Positions 1-7,330 of a stretch of DNA of 11,009 nt are shown in pieces. Positions within the stretch are counted from its first letter, which is position 1; each line of letters starts with the position of its first letter. A model generated the notes under the pieces. It was given only the letters and a program-made list of their open reading frames with translations. It made no database searches and had not been told where the DNA came from. The position numbers and the translations under genes were made by a program. Source of the stretch: Myxococcales bacterium. Lineage in GTDB: Bacteria; Myxococcota; Bradymonadia; UBA7976; UBA1532. Location of the stretch: contig JAGQJJ010000069.1 in the NCBI GenBank assembly GCA_020430675.1, positions 1-11,009 of the forward strand. The letters are read 5' to 3'.

Positions 1-1004
1 TTGTAGGCGACGCCCAGCACCAGAATGCGCGAGCTCTTGATGGGCTTGAGGTCTTCGTTGAGCGCAAACGCGACCCGGTTGACGACATGGTCGGGCATGT
101 TGCGGTTGATGTCGTCGGCCAGCTCGATGAAGCGGGTGCGGTAGTTGAGGGTGCGCAGCTTCCAGCTCAGGTAATGCGGGTCGATGGGGATGCAGTGCCC
201 GCCGAGGCCGGGGCCGGGGTAGAAGGGCATGAAACCAAAAGGTTTGCTCGCCGCGGCTTCCACGATCTCCCAGATGTCGAGGCCGAGCTTGTCGGCGATG
301 ATGGCCATCTCGTTGACGAGGCCGATGTTGACCGCGCGGAAGGTGTTTTCCAGCAGCTTGACCATCTCGGCGGCGGTGGGGCTCGAGACGGGCACCATGT
401 TGGGGATGATGGCCGAGTAGAGGGCGCGCGTGGCTTCGTTGCACTCGGGGGTCATGCCGCCGAGCACCTTGGGCGTGTTCACCACATTGAAGCTGGGGTT
501 GCCCGGGTCGATGCGCTCGGGGCTGAAGGCGAGGTGGAAGTCGCGGCCGACCTTGAGGCCCGATTTCTCCAGCTCGGGCGCGACGACCTCGACCGTGGTG
601 CCGGGGTAGGTGGTGCTCTCGAGCACGATGAGCTGGCCGCGCTGCAAGAAGCGCGAGATGCGGCGGCTGGCGTCGACGATATAGGTGAGATCGGGGTCGC
701 GGGTCTTGTTGAGCGGGGTGGGCACGCAGACGCTGATGGCGTCGCAGGTGGCCAGCTCGGCGAAGTCGCCCGTGGCGCGCAGCTTGCCGTTGCCGACGAC
801 CTCGGCCAGCTCTTCCTCGGGCACGTCGGGAATATAGGAGTGGCGCGCGTTGACGGCGTCGATCTTGCGGCGGTCGACCTCAAAGCCGAGCACGTCGAAG
901 CCGACGCGGGCGAAGGCCGCGGCCAGGGGCAGGCCGACGTAGCCGAGACCGATGACACCGACCCGCGCCTCGCGGCGCTCCAGCTTCTTGACGAGTTCGC
1001 TCAT
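1..1004 (-). CDS. wbpA: UDP-N-acetyl-D-glucosamine 6-dehydrogenase, WbpA type (partial, C-terminus off window)
   Basis: This cytoplasmic enzyme would oxidise the C6 hydroxyl of a UDP-N-acetylhexosamine to the uronic acid with two NAD+, supplying an acidic sugar for surface polysaccharide. The 334 residues present show the NAD-binding GLGYVGLP (19-26), the ESTTYPGTT stretch (129-137, catalytic Glu), the catalytic-domain Lys in EMVKLLENTFRAVNI (213-227), and the catalytic Cys271 in GGHCIPIDP. The context FYPGPGLGGHCIPIDPHYL is the WbpA form rather than the WbpO/TviB form (family knowledge). The reading frame is still open at base 1, in the ILVLGVAY that begins the C-terminal UDP-binding domain; about 100 residues are missing relative to the usual 430 or so. 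The ATG at 1004 has a good ribosome site (GAGGAAG). It lies 65 bp downstream of the epimerase on the same strand. The family call is firm; exact substrate (GlcNAc or GalNAc form) is inferred. Confidence 0.93.
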   Translation of the reverse strand, partial: MSELVKKLERREARVGVIGLGYVGLPLAAAFARVGFDVLGFEVDRRKIDAVNARHSYIPDVPEEELAEVVGNGKLRATGDFAELATCDAISVCVPTPLNKTRDPDLTYIVDASRRISRFLQRGQLIVLESTTYPGTTVEVVAPELEKSGLKVGRDFHLAFSPERIDPGNPSFNVVNTPKVLGGMTPECNEATRALYSAIIPNMVPVSSPTAAEMVKLLENTFRAVNIGLVNEMAIIADKLGLDIWEIVEAAASKPFGFMPFYPGPGLGGHCIPIDPHYLSWKLRTLNYRTRFIELADDINRNMPDHVVNRVAFALNEDLKPIKSSRILVLGVAY

Positions 1005-1069
1005 GACTTCCTCACTGGGACGGGCCGCGGCGGGCGGCGAAGGTGGGCATTCTGACGAGGCGCGCGCGG

Positions 1070-2044
1070 TCAAGCAAGTCGGGCGACGGCAGTCGGTTTG
1101 GTCGCCGCGGCGACCGCGCGGTACCAGGCGACGGTGCGGCGAAGGCCCTCGGCGAGCTGGATGGCCGGCCGCCAAGAAAGCGCGGCCGCGGCGGCTCGCA
1201 CGTCGGCGCACGAGTGCAGCACATCGCCCGGGCGCGCCGGCAGGAATCGGGGCGCGAGGTCGGTGCCCAGGACGCCGTTGAGCGCCGTCACCAGTTCGAG
1301 CAACGAAGTGCGCATGCCGCAGGCCGCGTTGTAGACACGCCCGCAGGCCTCGGCGGGCGCGGCCAGCGCGGCGAAGTTGGCGTCGACGATGTTCTCGACA
1401 AACGTGAAGTCGCGCGATTGGTGACCATCGCCGTAGACGTTGGGGCGCTCGCCGCGCAGCATGCCGGTGATGAACGCGGGGATGACCGCCGCATAGACGC
1501 TGCGCGGATCCTGGCGTGGGCCGAAGACGTTGAAGTAGCGCAGGCCGATGGTCTCGACGCCGAAAAGGTGATGAAAGACGCGGCAGTAATCCTCGCCTGC
1601 CAACTTCTGCACGGCGTAGGGCGAGAGGGGGCGTGGGTTCAGCGTTTCGGACTTCGAGGCGGCGGGCTGATCGCCGTAAGCGCTCGACGACGCGGCGTAG
1701 ACCAGGCGGTGGATGCGATGTCGGTGGCACGCATCGAGCAGGGCCAGCGTGCCTTCGGCGTTCGCCCGGTGCGTGACCAGCGGCAGCGCGATCGACTTCG
1801 GCACCGAGGGCAGCGCCGCCTGGTGCAGCACCGCTTCGACCCCGGCGAGCGCGTCATCGAGCGCGGCGTCGTCGAGCAACGAGGCTTCGATGAACCGGAT
1901 GCGGCCGGCCACCTCGGCCAGCCGTTCTTGCTGTCCCGTCGACAGGTCGTCGATGACCGTCACCGCGTGGCCGCGCGCGACGGCGGCGTGCACCAGATGT
2001 GATCCGATGAAGCCCGCCCCGCCGGTGATGAGCAGTCGCGACAC
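1070..2044 (-). CDS. wbpP: NAD-dependent UDP-N-acetylglucosamine 4-epimerase, WbpP-like (extended SDR)
   Basis: This 324-aa extended short-chain dehydrogenase/reductase probably interconverts UDP-GlcNAc and UDP-GalNAc (or their uronic acids). It has the Rossmann motif GGAGFIGS (8-15), the acidic NAD-ribose residues in VIDDLS (30-35), SSSAYGD (119-125) with the catalytic Ser/Thr position, and the catalytic YxxxK as YAVQK (143-147). It also has LRYFNVFGPRQDP (168-180) and YGDGHQSRDF (204-213). The stretch QAALPSVPKS (75-84) matches the WbpP/TviC/Gne group better than GalE of the Leloir pathway. Length is normal. The start is a GTG at 2044, preceded by a G-run that could serve as ribosome site but lies inside a predicted hairpin (2051-2070). 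The next gene downstream is the WbpA-type dehydrogenase, so the two would form a short pathway to an N-acetylhexosaminuronic acid. A UDP-glucose or UDP-glucuronate 4-epimerase is the main alternative. Confidence 0.88.
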   Translation of the reverse strand: MSRLLITGGAGFIGSHLVHAAVARGHAVTVIDDLSTGQQERLAEVAGRIRFIEASLLDDAALDDALAGVEAVLHQAALPSVPKSIALPLVTHRANAEGTLALLDACHRHRIHRLVYAASSSAYGDQPAASKSETLNPRPLSPYAVQKLAGEDYCRVFHHLFGVETIGLRYFNVFGPRQDPRSVYAAVIPAFITGMLRGERPNVYGDGHQSRDFTFVENIVDANFAALAAPAEACGRVYNAACGMRTSLLELVTALNGVLGTDLAPRFLPARPGDVLHSCADVRAAAAALSWRPAIQLAEGLRRTVAWYRAVAAATKPTAVARLA

Positions 2045-2100
2045 GTCAGGCCCCCCGCCGGGCGGAGGGGGTGACGGTCGGGCCAGCGGAGCGAATCACC
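2045..2100. promoter_or_regulatory. Divergent intergenic region with GC-rich hairpin over ribosome-binding sites
   Basis: This 56-bp gap separates the divergent epimerase and nucleotidyltransferase genes. Bases 2051-2070 form a near-perfect stem: CCCCCCGC pairs with GCGGAGGGG, with one bulged A and a CGG loop. On the minus strand the G-run that would be the ribosome site of the GTG at 2044 lies in the stem. On the plus strand GGAGGGG, which sits directly against a possible GTG start at 2071, lies in the other arm. No convincing -35/-10 pair is visible in the gap. Since the neighbouring gene runs the other way, a promoter for the epimerase must lie here or inside the nucleotidyltransferase gene, unless transcription reads through from the export genes. 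Confidence 0.4.
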
Positions 2101-3168
2101 ATGCGCACTTCCACCTCAGGCGTTGCCGCAGCGGGGGCCGCGGTTGATGATGGGTCGATGTCGATGCCGCCGCTCTCGCCCGAAGCCGCCGCACTGGTCA
2201 AAGCGTGCCGTGATTGGCTCGCCGGCCGTGCACTCGCGCCGCTGCCGGCAGGGGTGGTGGCATTTGCCGAGCAGCATCGCCTGGCGGGCGCGCTGCATCA
2301 CCTCGGCGCGCCGATGGCCGCTGGCGATGCGGCGCTTGCCGAGCGGGCCTGGGCACAGAATCTGGCGGGTCATCTGGCACGGGTCGGCGCGTTGGGCCGA
2401 CTCTGGCCTGTGAGCGCGCCGCCGCCGCTGGTCTTCAAGGGCGCTGACATCGGCGAGCGGCTGTTTGACGATCCGGGCGCGCGGGCGGCCAATGACCTCG
2501 ATCTGCTGCTGCCGTCGCCCGACTTCGAGGCGGTTGACGCCGCGTTGGCGGGTCTGCGACGCCGACCCGCCCCACGCACCGAGCGCTTCGCTGGCGAGCC
2601 GCCGCACGCCATTGGTCTGGCGACCGACGACGTGCTGATCGAGCTGCACCGTGAGCCGCAGCCGCCGCATCGCGCGCGCCTGCGCGCCGCCGAGGTCTAC
2701 GCGCGCGCCGAGGCGGGCCGGCTCGGCGCGGTCAACGTGCGCTGGCCGACGTCGCGTGACCGGTTGCTTCTGTGGCTGACCAATCAGGCCAAAGATGCTT
2801 TTCACAGTGATCTTGCGGCCTTGCTCGATCTGGCGCTCATCCTGTGCGCGCTCGGTGGCGAGCAGGCGCCACTCAGCGTGCTGCGGGCCGAGGCGTGCGA
2901 AGCGGGTTTGGGCCGGTCGTTTGACCTGGGGCGCGTCCGCCTTCACCAGAGCGGCCTGTGGCCCTGGGCGCTGCCGCTGCCGAAGCGCCGCAGTGTCTGG
3001 CGCGTCGCTCGTGCGCTGCCCGATGTGCACACGGGTCGGCGCGAGCCGAATCAGGCGCGCTTCCAGGCCATCAAGCTGTGGCTCTGCGCGCCCGCCGCGC
3101 GGTTTGCGGTGCTGCTGCGTGGGGCGGCGACGGTGATGCGCGGCGGTCGCCCCGGGCCCGGACGCTGA
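2101..3168 (+). CDS. Nucleotidyltransferase family protein (NTP_transf_5 type)
   Basis: This is the only plus-strand gene in the window (355 aa from the ATG at 2101). Residues 111-137 carry the family signature: FKGADIGERLF, then R128, then NDLDLLL with the metal-binding pair D132/D134. A third acidic residue is likely E181 in VLIELHREP (178-186). This fits the uncharacterised nucleotidyltransferase family NTP_transf_5 of the polymerase-beta-like superfamily, often found beside polysaccharide loci; the substrate is unknown. The ATG at 2101 is chosen because GGAG lies 9 bases upstream. A GTG at 2071 and ATGs at 2158 and 2164 are alternatives, and the Ala/Gly-rich first 20 residues look dispensable. 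The opposite strand also has a long open frame, but it shows no family motif. The gene converges on the wza-like gene with only 19 bp between the stops; no U-tract terminator is visible, only GC-rich inverted repeats around 3146-3178. Confidence 0.85.
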   Translation: MRTSTSGVAAAGAAVDDGSMSMPPLSPEAAALVKACRDWLAGRALAPLPAGVVAFAEQHRLAGALHHLGAPMAAGDAALAERAWAQNLAGHLARVGALGRLWPVSAPPPLVFKGADIGERLFDDPGARAANDLDLLLPSPDFEAVDAALAGLRRRPAPRTERFAGEPPHAIGLATDDVLIELHREPQPPHRARLRAAEVYARAEAGRLGAVNVRWPTSRDRLLLWLTNQAKDAFHSDLAALLDLALILCALGGEQAPLSVLRAEACEAGLGRSFDLGRVRLHQSGLWPWALPLPKRRSVWRVARALPDVHTGRREPNQARFQAIKLWLCAPAARFAVLLRGAATVMRGGRPGPGR

Positions 3169-3187
3169 CAGCGGCGACGTCACCGGA

Positions 3188-3793
3188 TCAGAGCCATGAC
3201 TCGGGCACGAAGACGATGTCGCCGGGCTGCAGCAGCACATTGGCCGCGCGGCCCAGGCTGATGTCTTCAAACGGCACCACGAATTTGCGCTCCTCGCCGT
3301 TCATGCGCCGCGTGAGCACCAGGCGGTTGCGCGCGGCGAGCGTCTTGAGGCCGCCGGCCAGCGTGATCGCCTGCACGATGGTCATGCGGTCTTCGTAGAT
3401 GAAGGTGCCGGGTTTGCTCACCTCGCCGAGCACGAAGATCTTCTTGGAGTTGAACTCCTTGACGAAGACGCTGACCTGCGGGTCGCGCAGGTAGCCGTCC
3501 TTGAGCCGGTCGGTCAACAGGCCCGCCAATTGGCTCGGCGTGCGGTCGGCGGCTTCGATGCGGCCGACGAGCGGGAAGTCGAAGCCGCCGTCGGCGCCGA
3601 CGCGATACAAGCCGCTCAGCTCGCGCTCCTGGTAGACGCGCACCTCGACCACATCGGCGGGACCGAGCGCGGCGCTTTGCAGCAGCACCTCGGTGTCGGG
3701 CATGGGCGGGACGCCGGCGGCCTCGGGGCCACCGCAGGCGCAAAAGGCCAAGACGGTGAGCAGGGGCGCGGCGAAGGGGGCGAGGGCGCGCAT
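3188..3793 (-). CDS. Short Wza/OPX-type polysaccharide export lipoprotein
   Basis: This 201-aa protein has a hydrophobic signal (residues 4-19) ending in FCACGG. Cys20 is a plausible lipidation site, although Phe and Cys at -3 and -2 make the lipobox imperfect. Residues 42-112 (LGPADVVEVRVYQ through RDPQVSVFV) form the Poly_export domain. Residues 113-198, starting at KKIFVLGEVSKPGTFIY (117-133) and including the AGGL at 146-149 and LLQPGDIVFVPES (187-199), form one SLBB domain. The protein stops there: it lacks the further SLBB repeat and the C-terminal helix that lets E. coli Wza (about 380 aa) build its own outer-membrane pore. It would therefore be a periplasmic or outer-membrane-anchored collar needing a separate channel. 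Its ATG lies 3 bases after the stop of the upstream beta-barrel gene, which suggests translational coupling and a partnership. No Wzc co-polymerase is in the window. Confidence 0.92.
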   Translation of the reverse strand: MRALAPFAAPLLTVLAFCACGGPEAAGVPPMPDTEVLLQSAALGPADVVEVRVYQERELSGLYRVGADGGFDFPLVGRIEAADRTPSQLAGLLTDRLKDGYLRDPQVSVFVKEFNSKKIFVLGEVSKPGTFIYEDRMTIVQAITLAGGLKTLAARNRLVLTRRMNGEERKFVVPFEDISLGRAANVLLQPGDIVFVPESWL

Positions 3794-3796
3794 CGA

Positions 3797-5191
3797 TCAG
3801 TATTCGGTGGCGAGCTTCAGCATCACGACGTGGCGCACATACTCCGAGCGCTCGACGAGCGACGGATCGGCCACCGTCGCGCAGCCGCCGGGCACCAGGT
3901 CGAGGCGGTAGCAGAAGTCGCTGCGGTTGTTCTCAACCTGCCAGCTCGCCGCCAGGCTGAGCCACTCGGTGGCCGCCCAGCCCAGCTCGGCGGCGCCCAG
4001 CAGGATGGGCTCGATGCGCTCCGGCGCCCACTCGGTGGCGCCGACGGTGCTGTAGACATAGCGGTCGAAGCCGCCGCGCAAGGTCAGGTGCAGCCGCGCC
4101 GGCAGGTTGACCGTGCCGTCGAGGAACACCCGGTCGAGCGTGTAGTAATTGCTGAAGCCATCGGCGCCGACCGCCCGCGCATAGCCCAGGCGCAGCTTCA
4201 GCGTCGGCGCGAGGCGGTACTCGGCCTCGACACGCCCGATGAAGCCCTGGTAGCTCTTGCCCGCGGCGTTGAAGGTATGGGCGAAGCCGGCGCGCGCGGT
4301 CAGCGAGAGGCGCGGCGTCAGCAGACCCTGCAAACCGGCCTCGATGCGCAGCGGCGTCGAGTCGAGGTCCGGCGACGCGCCCGCGGTTTGGGCGTCGCGC
4401 AGGTCGTTCACCTGTGGGTAGTTGATGATCCAGAACTGCGCGTCGAGCAGCGCCGCGGTCTTGGGGAAGAAGTTCCATCGGGTCAGCAACTGGAACTTGT
4501 GCGTGTCGCGCTGGGCGCGATTGGTGCCGAGCTGCGGCACGGCGTCGAGGTAGCGCAGCAGGTTGAAGCGATAGCCGAGCCGCATCTCAAAGGCGCGGCT
4601 CTCGGGGCGTTCGCCGGGCCGGAAGCGAAAATCGGGGCCGAATTCGGCTTCGAGCCGCTGATAACCCGCGTCGACCACACGCTCGTAGGCCGGCTCGTCG
4701 GTGTACTGGCCCTGGCCCTTCAGCTCGACGGTCACCGATGAGCGCGGCAGCAGGCTGAAGCCTACGCCGAGCTGCGCGCGGTCGAACCCATTGCGCGCTT
4801 CGATGGCCTTCTCGGGCGAGGCATCGTCGAGTGCCGACACCTGACGCCAGGCCGCCTCGAGCGCGAGGTCGACGCCCAGGCGCGAAGGGTTGCGCGTCTC
4901 AAGCCGCAGGCCGGCGTCGAAGCGCAACACCGACACCGGGTCCGGCGGCTCGGCTGCTTCGCCGACGGCGTCGCGAAAGAAATTGCTGTCGTAGGCCGCC
5001 GAGACACCGGCCCGGGGGTGCAACGCAAGCGCTGAAGTGCGCAGCCCGGGGCCGGCGGCCGACGCGGCGGGCGTCAACGCAAGCAGACCCAACCAGACGA
5101 CCGCAAGCACACCGCGCCGTGCGGCGCAGAGTCGCGCCCGGTCATGCACCCGCCGCGCGGGTCGGGAGCGGCCAGAGGGCGTCCCGATCAT
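3797..5191 (-). CDS. Outer-membrane beta-barrel protein, probable porin partner of the Wza-like protein (Wzp/BBP2-like)
   Basis: This 464-aa protein has an Arg-rich n-region, a hydrophobic core (28-40) and a probable signal peptidase I site after ASA (about 45). The mature part is made of alternating polar/hydrophobic strands with aromatic girdles and ends in Tyr464 after VVMLKLATEY, a typical beta-signal. HPRAGVSAAYDSNFF (58-72) resembles the first strand of beta-barrel porin 2 (BBP2) proteins found in exopolysaccharide loci. Cys427 and Cys437 may form a disulfide in a late loop. In Myxococcus and others, short OPX proteins work with dedicated beta-barrels (the Wzp type); the 3-bp spacing to the wza-like gene supports this role, by inference. 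The ATG at 5191 lacks a strong ribosome site, and the long n-region leaves a GTG at 5149 as an alternative start. It lies 25 bp downstream of the two-cysteine protein gene. Confidence 0.85.
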   Translation of the reverse strand: MIGTPSGRSRPARRVHDRARLCAARRGVLAVVWLGLLALTPAASAAGPGLRTSALALHPRAGVSAAYDSNFFRDAVGEAAEPPDPVSVLRFDAGLRLETRNPSRLGVDLALEAAWRQVSALDDASPEKAIEARNGFDRAQLGVGFSLLPRSSVTVELKGQGQYTDEPAYERVVDAGYQRLEAEFGPDFRFRPGERPESRAFEMRLGYRFNLLRYLDAVPQLGTNRAQRDTHKFQLLTRWNFFPKTAALLDAQFWIINYPQVNDLRDAQTAGASPDLDSTPLRIEAGLQGLLTPRLSLTARAGFAHTFNAAGKSYQGFIGRVEAEYRLAPTLKLRLGYARAVGADGFSNYYTLDRVFLDGTVNLPARLHLTLRGGFDRYVYSTVGATEWAPERIEPILLGAAELGWAATEWLSLAASWQVENNRSDFCYRLDLVPGGCATVADPSLVERSEYVRHVVMLKLATEY

Positions 5192-5216
5192 TCGGACCCA
5201 CGGGGCGAATCGGGCA

Positions 5217-5768
5217 TCAACGGCTTCCGCTCACCGCAGGGGGACGCTCGGTGTTGATCGGCACGAAGACGTCGGCGACGACCGCCTGCGAGGGGTCATC
5301 CTCGCGGATGTCGGGCGAAACGCTCAGGTCGATCTGCGTCTCGCCGGTGTACTGGCTCGCTTCGCCAATGCACGCCTCAACCTCGACCCGAAAGCTCTCG
5401 ACCCGCAGCGCAGCGATCGAAATCTTGGTGTACTCGTGGTTGATCAGCTCGGCGTCCTTTTGCGCGGCGGCTTCGCCCAGGCTGGTGAACGCCTGCTCCG
5501 AGATGCGCAGCAGCCCCTTGATGGCGGTGAGCTTCTCGTTGACGCAGTTGACCTGAATGATGTCGCGGTTCTCTTTGGCCGTGGCGAGGCGCTCGTTGGC
5601 CACCGAGAGCGTGCCGCGCATGGCGGCCACTTCGCGGTTGGCCTGCTCGATCTTGACCGGTGTGGGCAACGCTTCGGCGTCTGCATAGGCGCGGTCGAGG
5701 CCCTGGCCGGCGGCCGGGCCGGTGACGCCGAGCGCAACAAGCGACAAGCACAGGATCGATCGCCACAC
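5217..5768 (-). CDS. Exported helical protein with two cysteines, unknown function
   Basis: I do not recognise a named family for this 183-aa protein. A signal peptide (hydrophobic residues 5-19, likely cleavage near AAG-QG at 21-22) directs it to the periplasm. Residues 38-135 are mostly helical and rich in Ala, Glu, Lys and Arg, with coiled-coil-like spacing. Cys75 (in VNCVNEK) and Cys133 (in EACIGE) are the only cysteines of the mature protein and probably form a disulfide tying two helices. The C-terminal 45 residues are acidic and look extended. The start is a GTG with an excellent ribosome site (AAGGAGG, 6 bases upstream). It lies 14 bp after the AgmX/PglI-like gene and 25 bp before the barrel gene. 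It thus joins the motor and export parts of the cluster; a structural or linking role in the periplasm is a guess from position. Confidence 0.85.
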   Translation of the reverse strand: MWRSILCLSLVALGVTGPAAGQGLDRAYADAEALPTPVKIEQANREVAAMRGTLSVANERLATAKENRDIIQVNCVNEKLTAIKGLLRISEQAFTSLGEAAAQKDAELINHEYTKISIAALRVESFRVEVEACIGEASQYTGETQIDLSVSPDIREDDPSQAVVADVFVPINTERPPAVSGSR

Positions 5769-5782
5769 GGTCGGCCTCCTTC

Positions 5783-7162
5783 TCAGCTCGAAGGGGAGAA
5801 GAAGAAGCTGAACGAGGTGGTCACCGAGCCGCCATCAGGCTTCGGGAACCGCCACCGCGCCACCTTGCTCAAGACGCATTTGGCCACTTCATCGTCACCC
5901 GTTGCGTTCTCGAGCACCCGCACGTCATCTGCGCGCCCGCTCTCCAAGATGGTGACTTGCACCTCCACCTTGCCCGACAGCTTGGGGTTGCGCTTGAGCT
6001 GCCGCTCGTAGCAGCTGAGCAGCGCGCCCTGGCGGCGGCGGATGGTGCTCTCGATCGTCGCGGAGTCGAGCGTGCCGGTGCCGATGGCCTCGGTGGGCTC
6101 TTTCAGCTTCAGCGCGCCCTTGACCGCAACCTCCTGGCCTTTGTCACCCGTCTTGACCGGGCCGCCGCGGCTGCCTTTGAGCGCGCCTTCGTCCAGCCCG
6201 GCCACATCGCCGGTGGCTTCGCCCACCTTGCGGCTATTGGTGTCATCGGCCCCTGCCACCGTCAGTCCGGTGCCGGCGAAGGCATCGGCGAGGGCCACAT
6301 CGGTCGCGCCGTCCTTGAGGGTGTCGACGATGGTGCCCGGCCCCTCGCCGCCCTTGCTGCCCAAGAACTTCAGGATCGTATTGTCGCGCACCTGCTTCTG
6401 CATGCGGCGCAGGTCTTCGGCCTTGCGCTTCGCTTGCTGCTCAGGCGTCTCGGCGGGGCGGGGCTCGGGGCGCTCCTTGGGTTTTGGCGCCTCCTCGGGC
6501 TCCTTCTCCTTCTCTTTTTCCTTGTCGACCTGGTCGTCCTTCTTCTCTTGATCGGTCGGCTTGGGCTTCTCTTCGGTCGGCGTGATCAAGAAGTCGACGA
6601 ACCGGTCGGGCAGCGCATCAAGGCCATGCGGCTGCTCGGGATAATCGCGCGTCACGATGAACGCGATGGAGAAGACCTGGACCACGAAGCTGAACAACAG
6701 CGCGTTGATGAACGGCCATTCGATGTGCCGCGAAATCGAGCCGCGCATGGCGATCGGCAGCGCCTCGGCCGCCACTGTCGGTGGGGGCGCGACGAATTGA
6801 AACAGCACCGTCAGGTCGTCGAGCAGCACCTTGCCGCGGCTCTGCTCGCCGAGCTTCACCGCGTAGCCGTCGCCCTCTCTCTTGGCGATCTTCTGCTCGC
6901 GCAGCGCGCGAAAATCGAGCACCGCGCCGTCGACCGTCAGCTTGCCGTTCATGCCGGCGCGGAAGTGAAGGTGATAGGCGCCGCCGTGCACCTCAAACAG
7001 CGTGACGCTCTTGGGCACGCCCGGCGAGGGCACGACAAAGGTATTGCGCGGCGACTGGCCCAGCGTGACGGTCTGTCGCTTGCGCAGCAGCCGCTCTTCG
7101 AGCAGACGGCCGCCCTGGATGATCCCGACCCGGAGAATCCTGGATTCGCCGTCTCGCGCCAT
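5783..7162 (-). CDS. FHA-like/AgmX-PglI C-terminal domain protein, GltG/NfsG-like TonB-type energy transducer
   Basis: This 459-aa inner-membrane protein has four parts. Residues 8-125 form a beta-rich, FHA-like cytoplasmic domain (VTLGQSPRNTFVVPSPGVP at 32-50). Residues 151-170 form one membrane helix. Residues 196-260 are a Lys/Glu/Pro-rich linker like that of TonB. Residues 365-456 form the AgmX/PglI C-terminal domain, with the family's paired Cys384 (LLSCYERQLK) and Cys429 (AKCVLSKVARWRFP). A Gly-rich segment starting ILKFLGSKGG (263-272) precedes it. This order matches GltG (PglI) of Myxococcus gliding and its spore-coat paralogue NfsG. The protein would carry proton-driven movement from the ExbB/ExbD-like complex across the periplasm. 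The ATG at 7162 has GGAG 9 bases upstream; an ATG at 7225 in the same frame adds 21 residues that do not fit the domain. It is followed after 14 bp by the next gene. Confidence 0.85.
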   Translation of the reverse strand: MARDGESRILRVGIIQGGRLLEERLLRKRQTVTLGQSPRNTFVVPSPGVPKSVTLFEVHGGAYHLHFRAGMNGKLTVDGAVLDFRALREQKIAKREGDGYAVKLGEQSRGKVLLDDLTVLFQFVAPPPTVAAEALPIAMRGSISRHIEWPFINALLFSFVVQVFSIAFIVTRDYPEQPHGLDALPDRFVDFLITPTEEKPKPTDQEKKDDQVDKEKEKEKEPEEAPKPKERPEPRPAETPEQQAKRKAEDLRRMQKQVRDNTILKFLGSKGGEGPGTIVDTLKDGATDVALADAFAGTGLTVAGADDTNSRKVGEATGDVAGLDEGALKGSRGGPVKTGDKGQEVAVKGALKLKEPTEAIGTGTLDSATIESTIRRRQGALLSCYERQLKRNPKLSGKVEVQVTILESGRADDVRVLENATGDDEVAKCVLSKVARWRFPKPDGGSVTTSFSFFFSPSS

Positions 7163-7265
7163 CAGAGCCGTCTCCCTCAGTCCTTGGTCATCAGGAGGAG
7201 AAGACCCCGCGCTGCGGCGATGCACCGCGCACGAGGCGTCGTCCGTCGCGGCCCGGGCACGTGCG

Positions 7266-7283
7266 GCTTCGCATCTGCGAAGC
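7266..7283. repeat. Perfect 8-bp inverted repeat, operator or leader hairpin
   Basis: GCTTCGCA (7266-7273) and TGCGAAGC (7276-7283) are exact reverse complements separated by TC. The site lies 103 bases upstream of the ATG of the GltG-like gene. As DNA it could bind a dimeric regulator; as RNA it would fold into a tight hairpin in the leader. Which of these applies cannot be told from one copy. Confidence 0.5.
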
Positions 7284-7330
7284 GGGCGATCGGAAAAGTC
7301 ATGCCGTCATGCCGCCGTCGATGTGGTCAC

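Noticed and set aside
87..1055. A 322-codon plus-strand open frame opposite the WbpA-type gene.
   Set aside because: The minus strand encodes an unmistakable dehydrogenase with all catalytic motifs. The plus frame is Gly/Ala/Asp/Val-rich, as expected of an antisense frame in GC-rich DNA.
2116..3270. A 384-codon open frame on the minus strand opposite the nucleotidyltransferase.
   Set aside because: Its translation is Arg/Gln-rich without a recognisable motif, whereas the plus strand carries the conserved KG and DxD motifs of a known family. It also overlaps the start of the neighbouring export region.
3530..4741. A 403-codon plus-strand open frame opposite the barrel and Wza-like genes.
   Set aside because: It spans two real minus-strand genes, has no recognisable domain and has the composition of an antisense frame.
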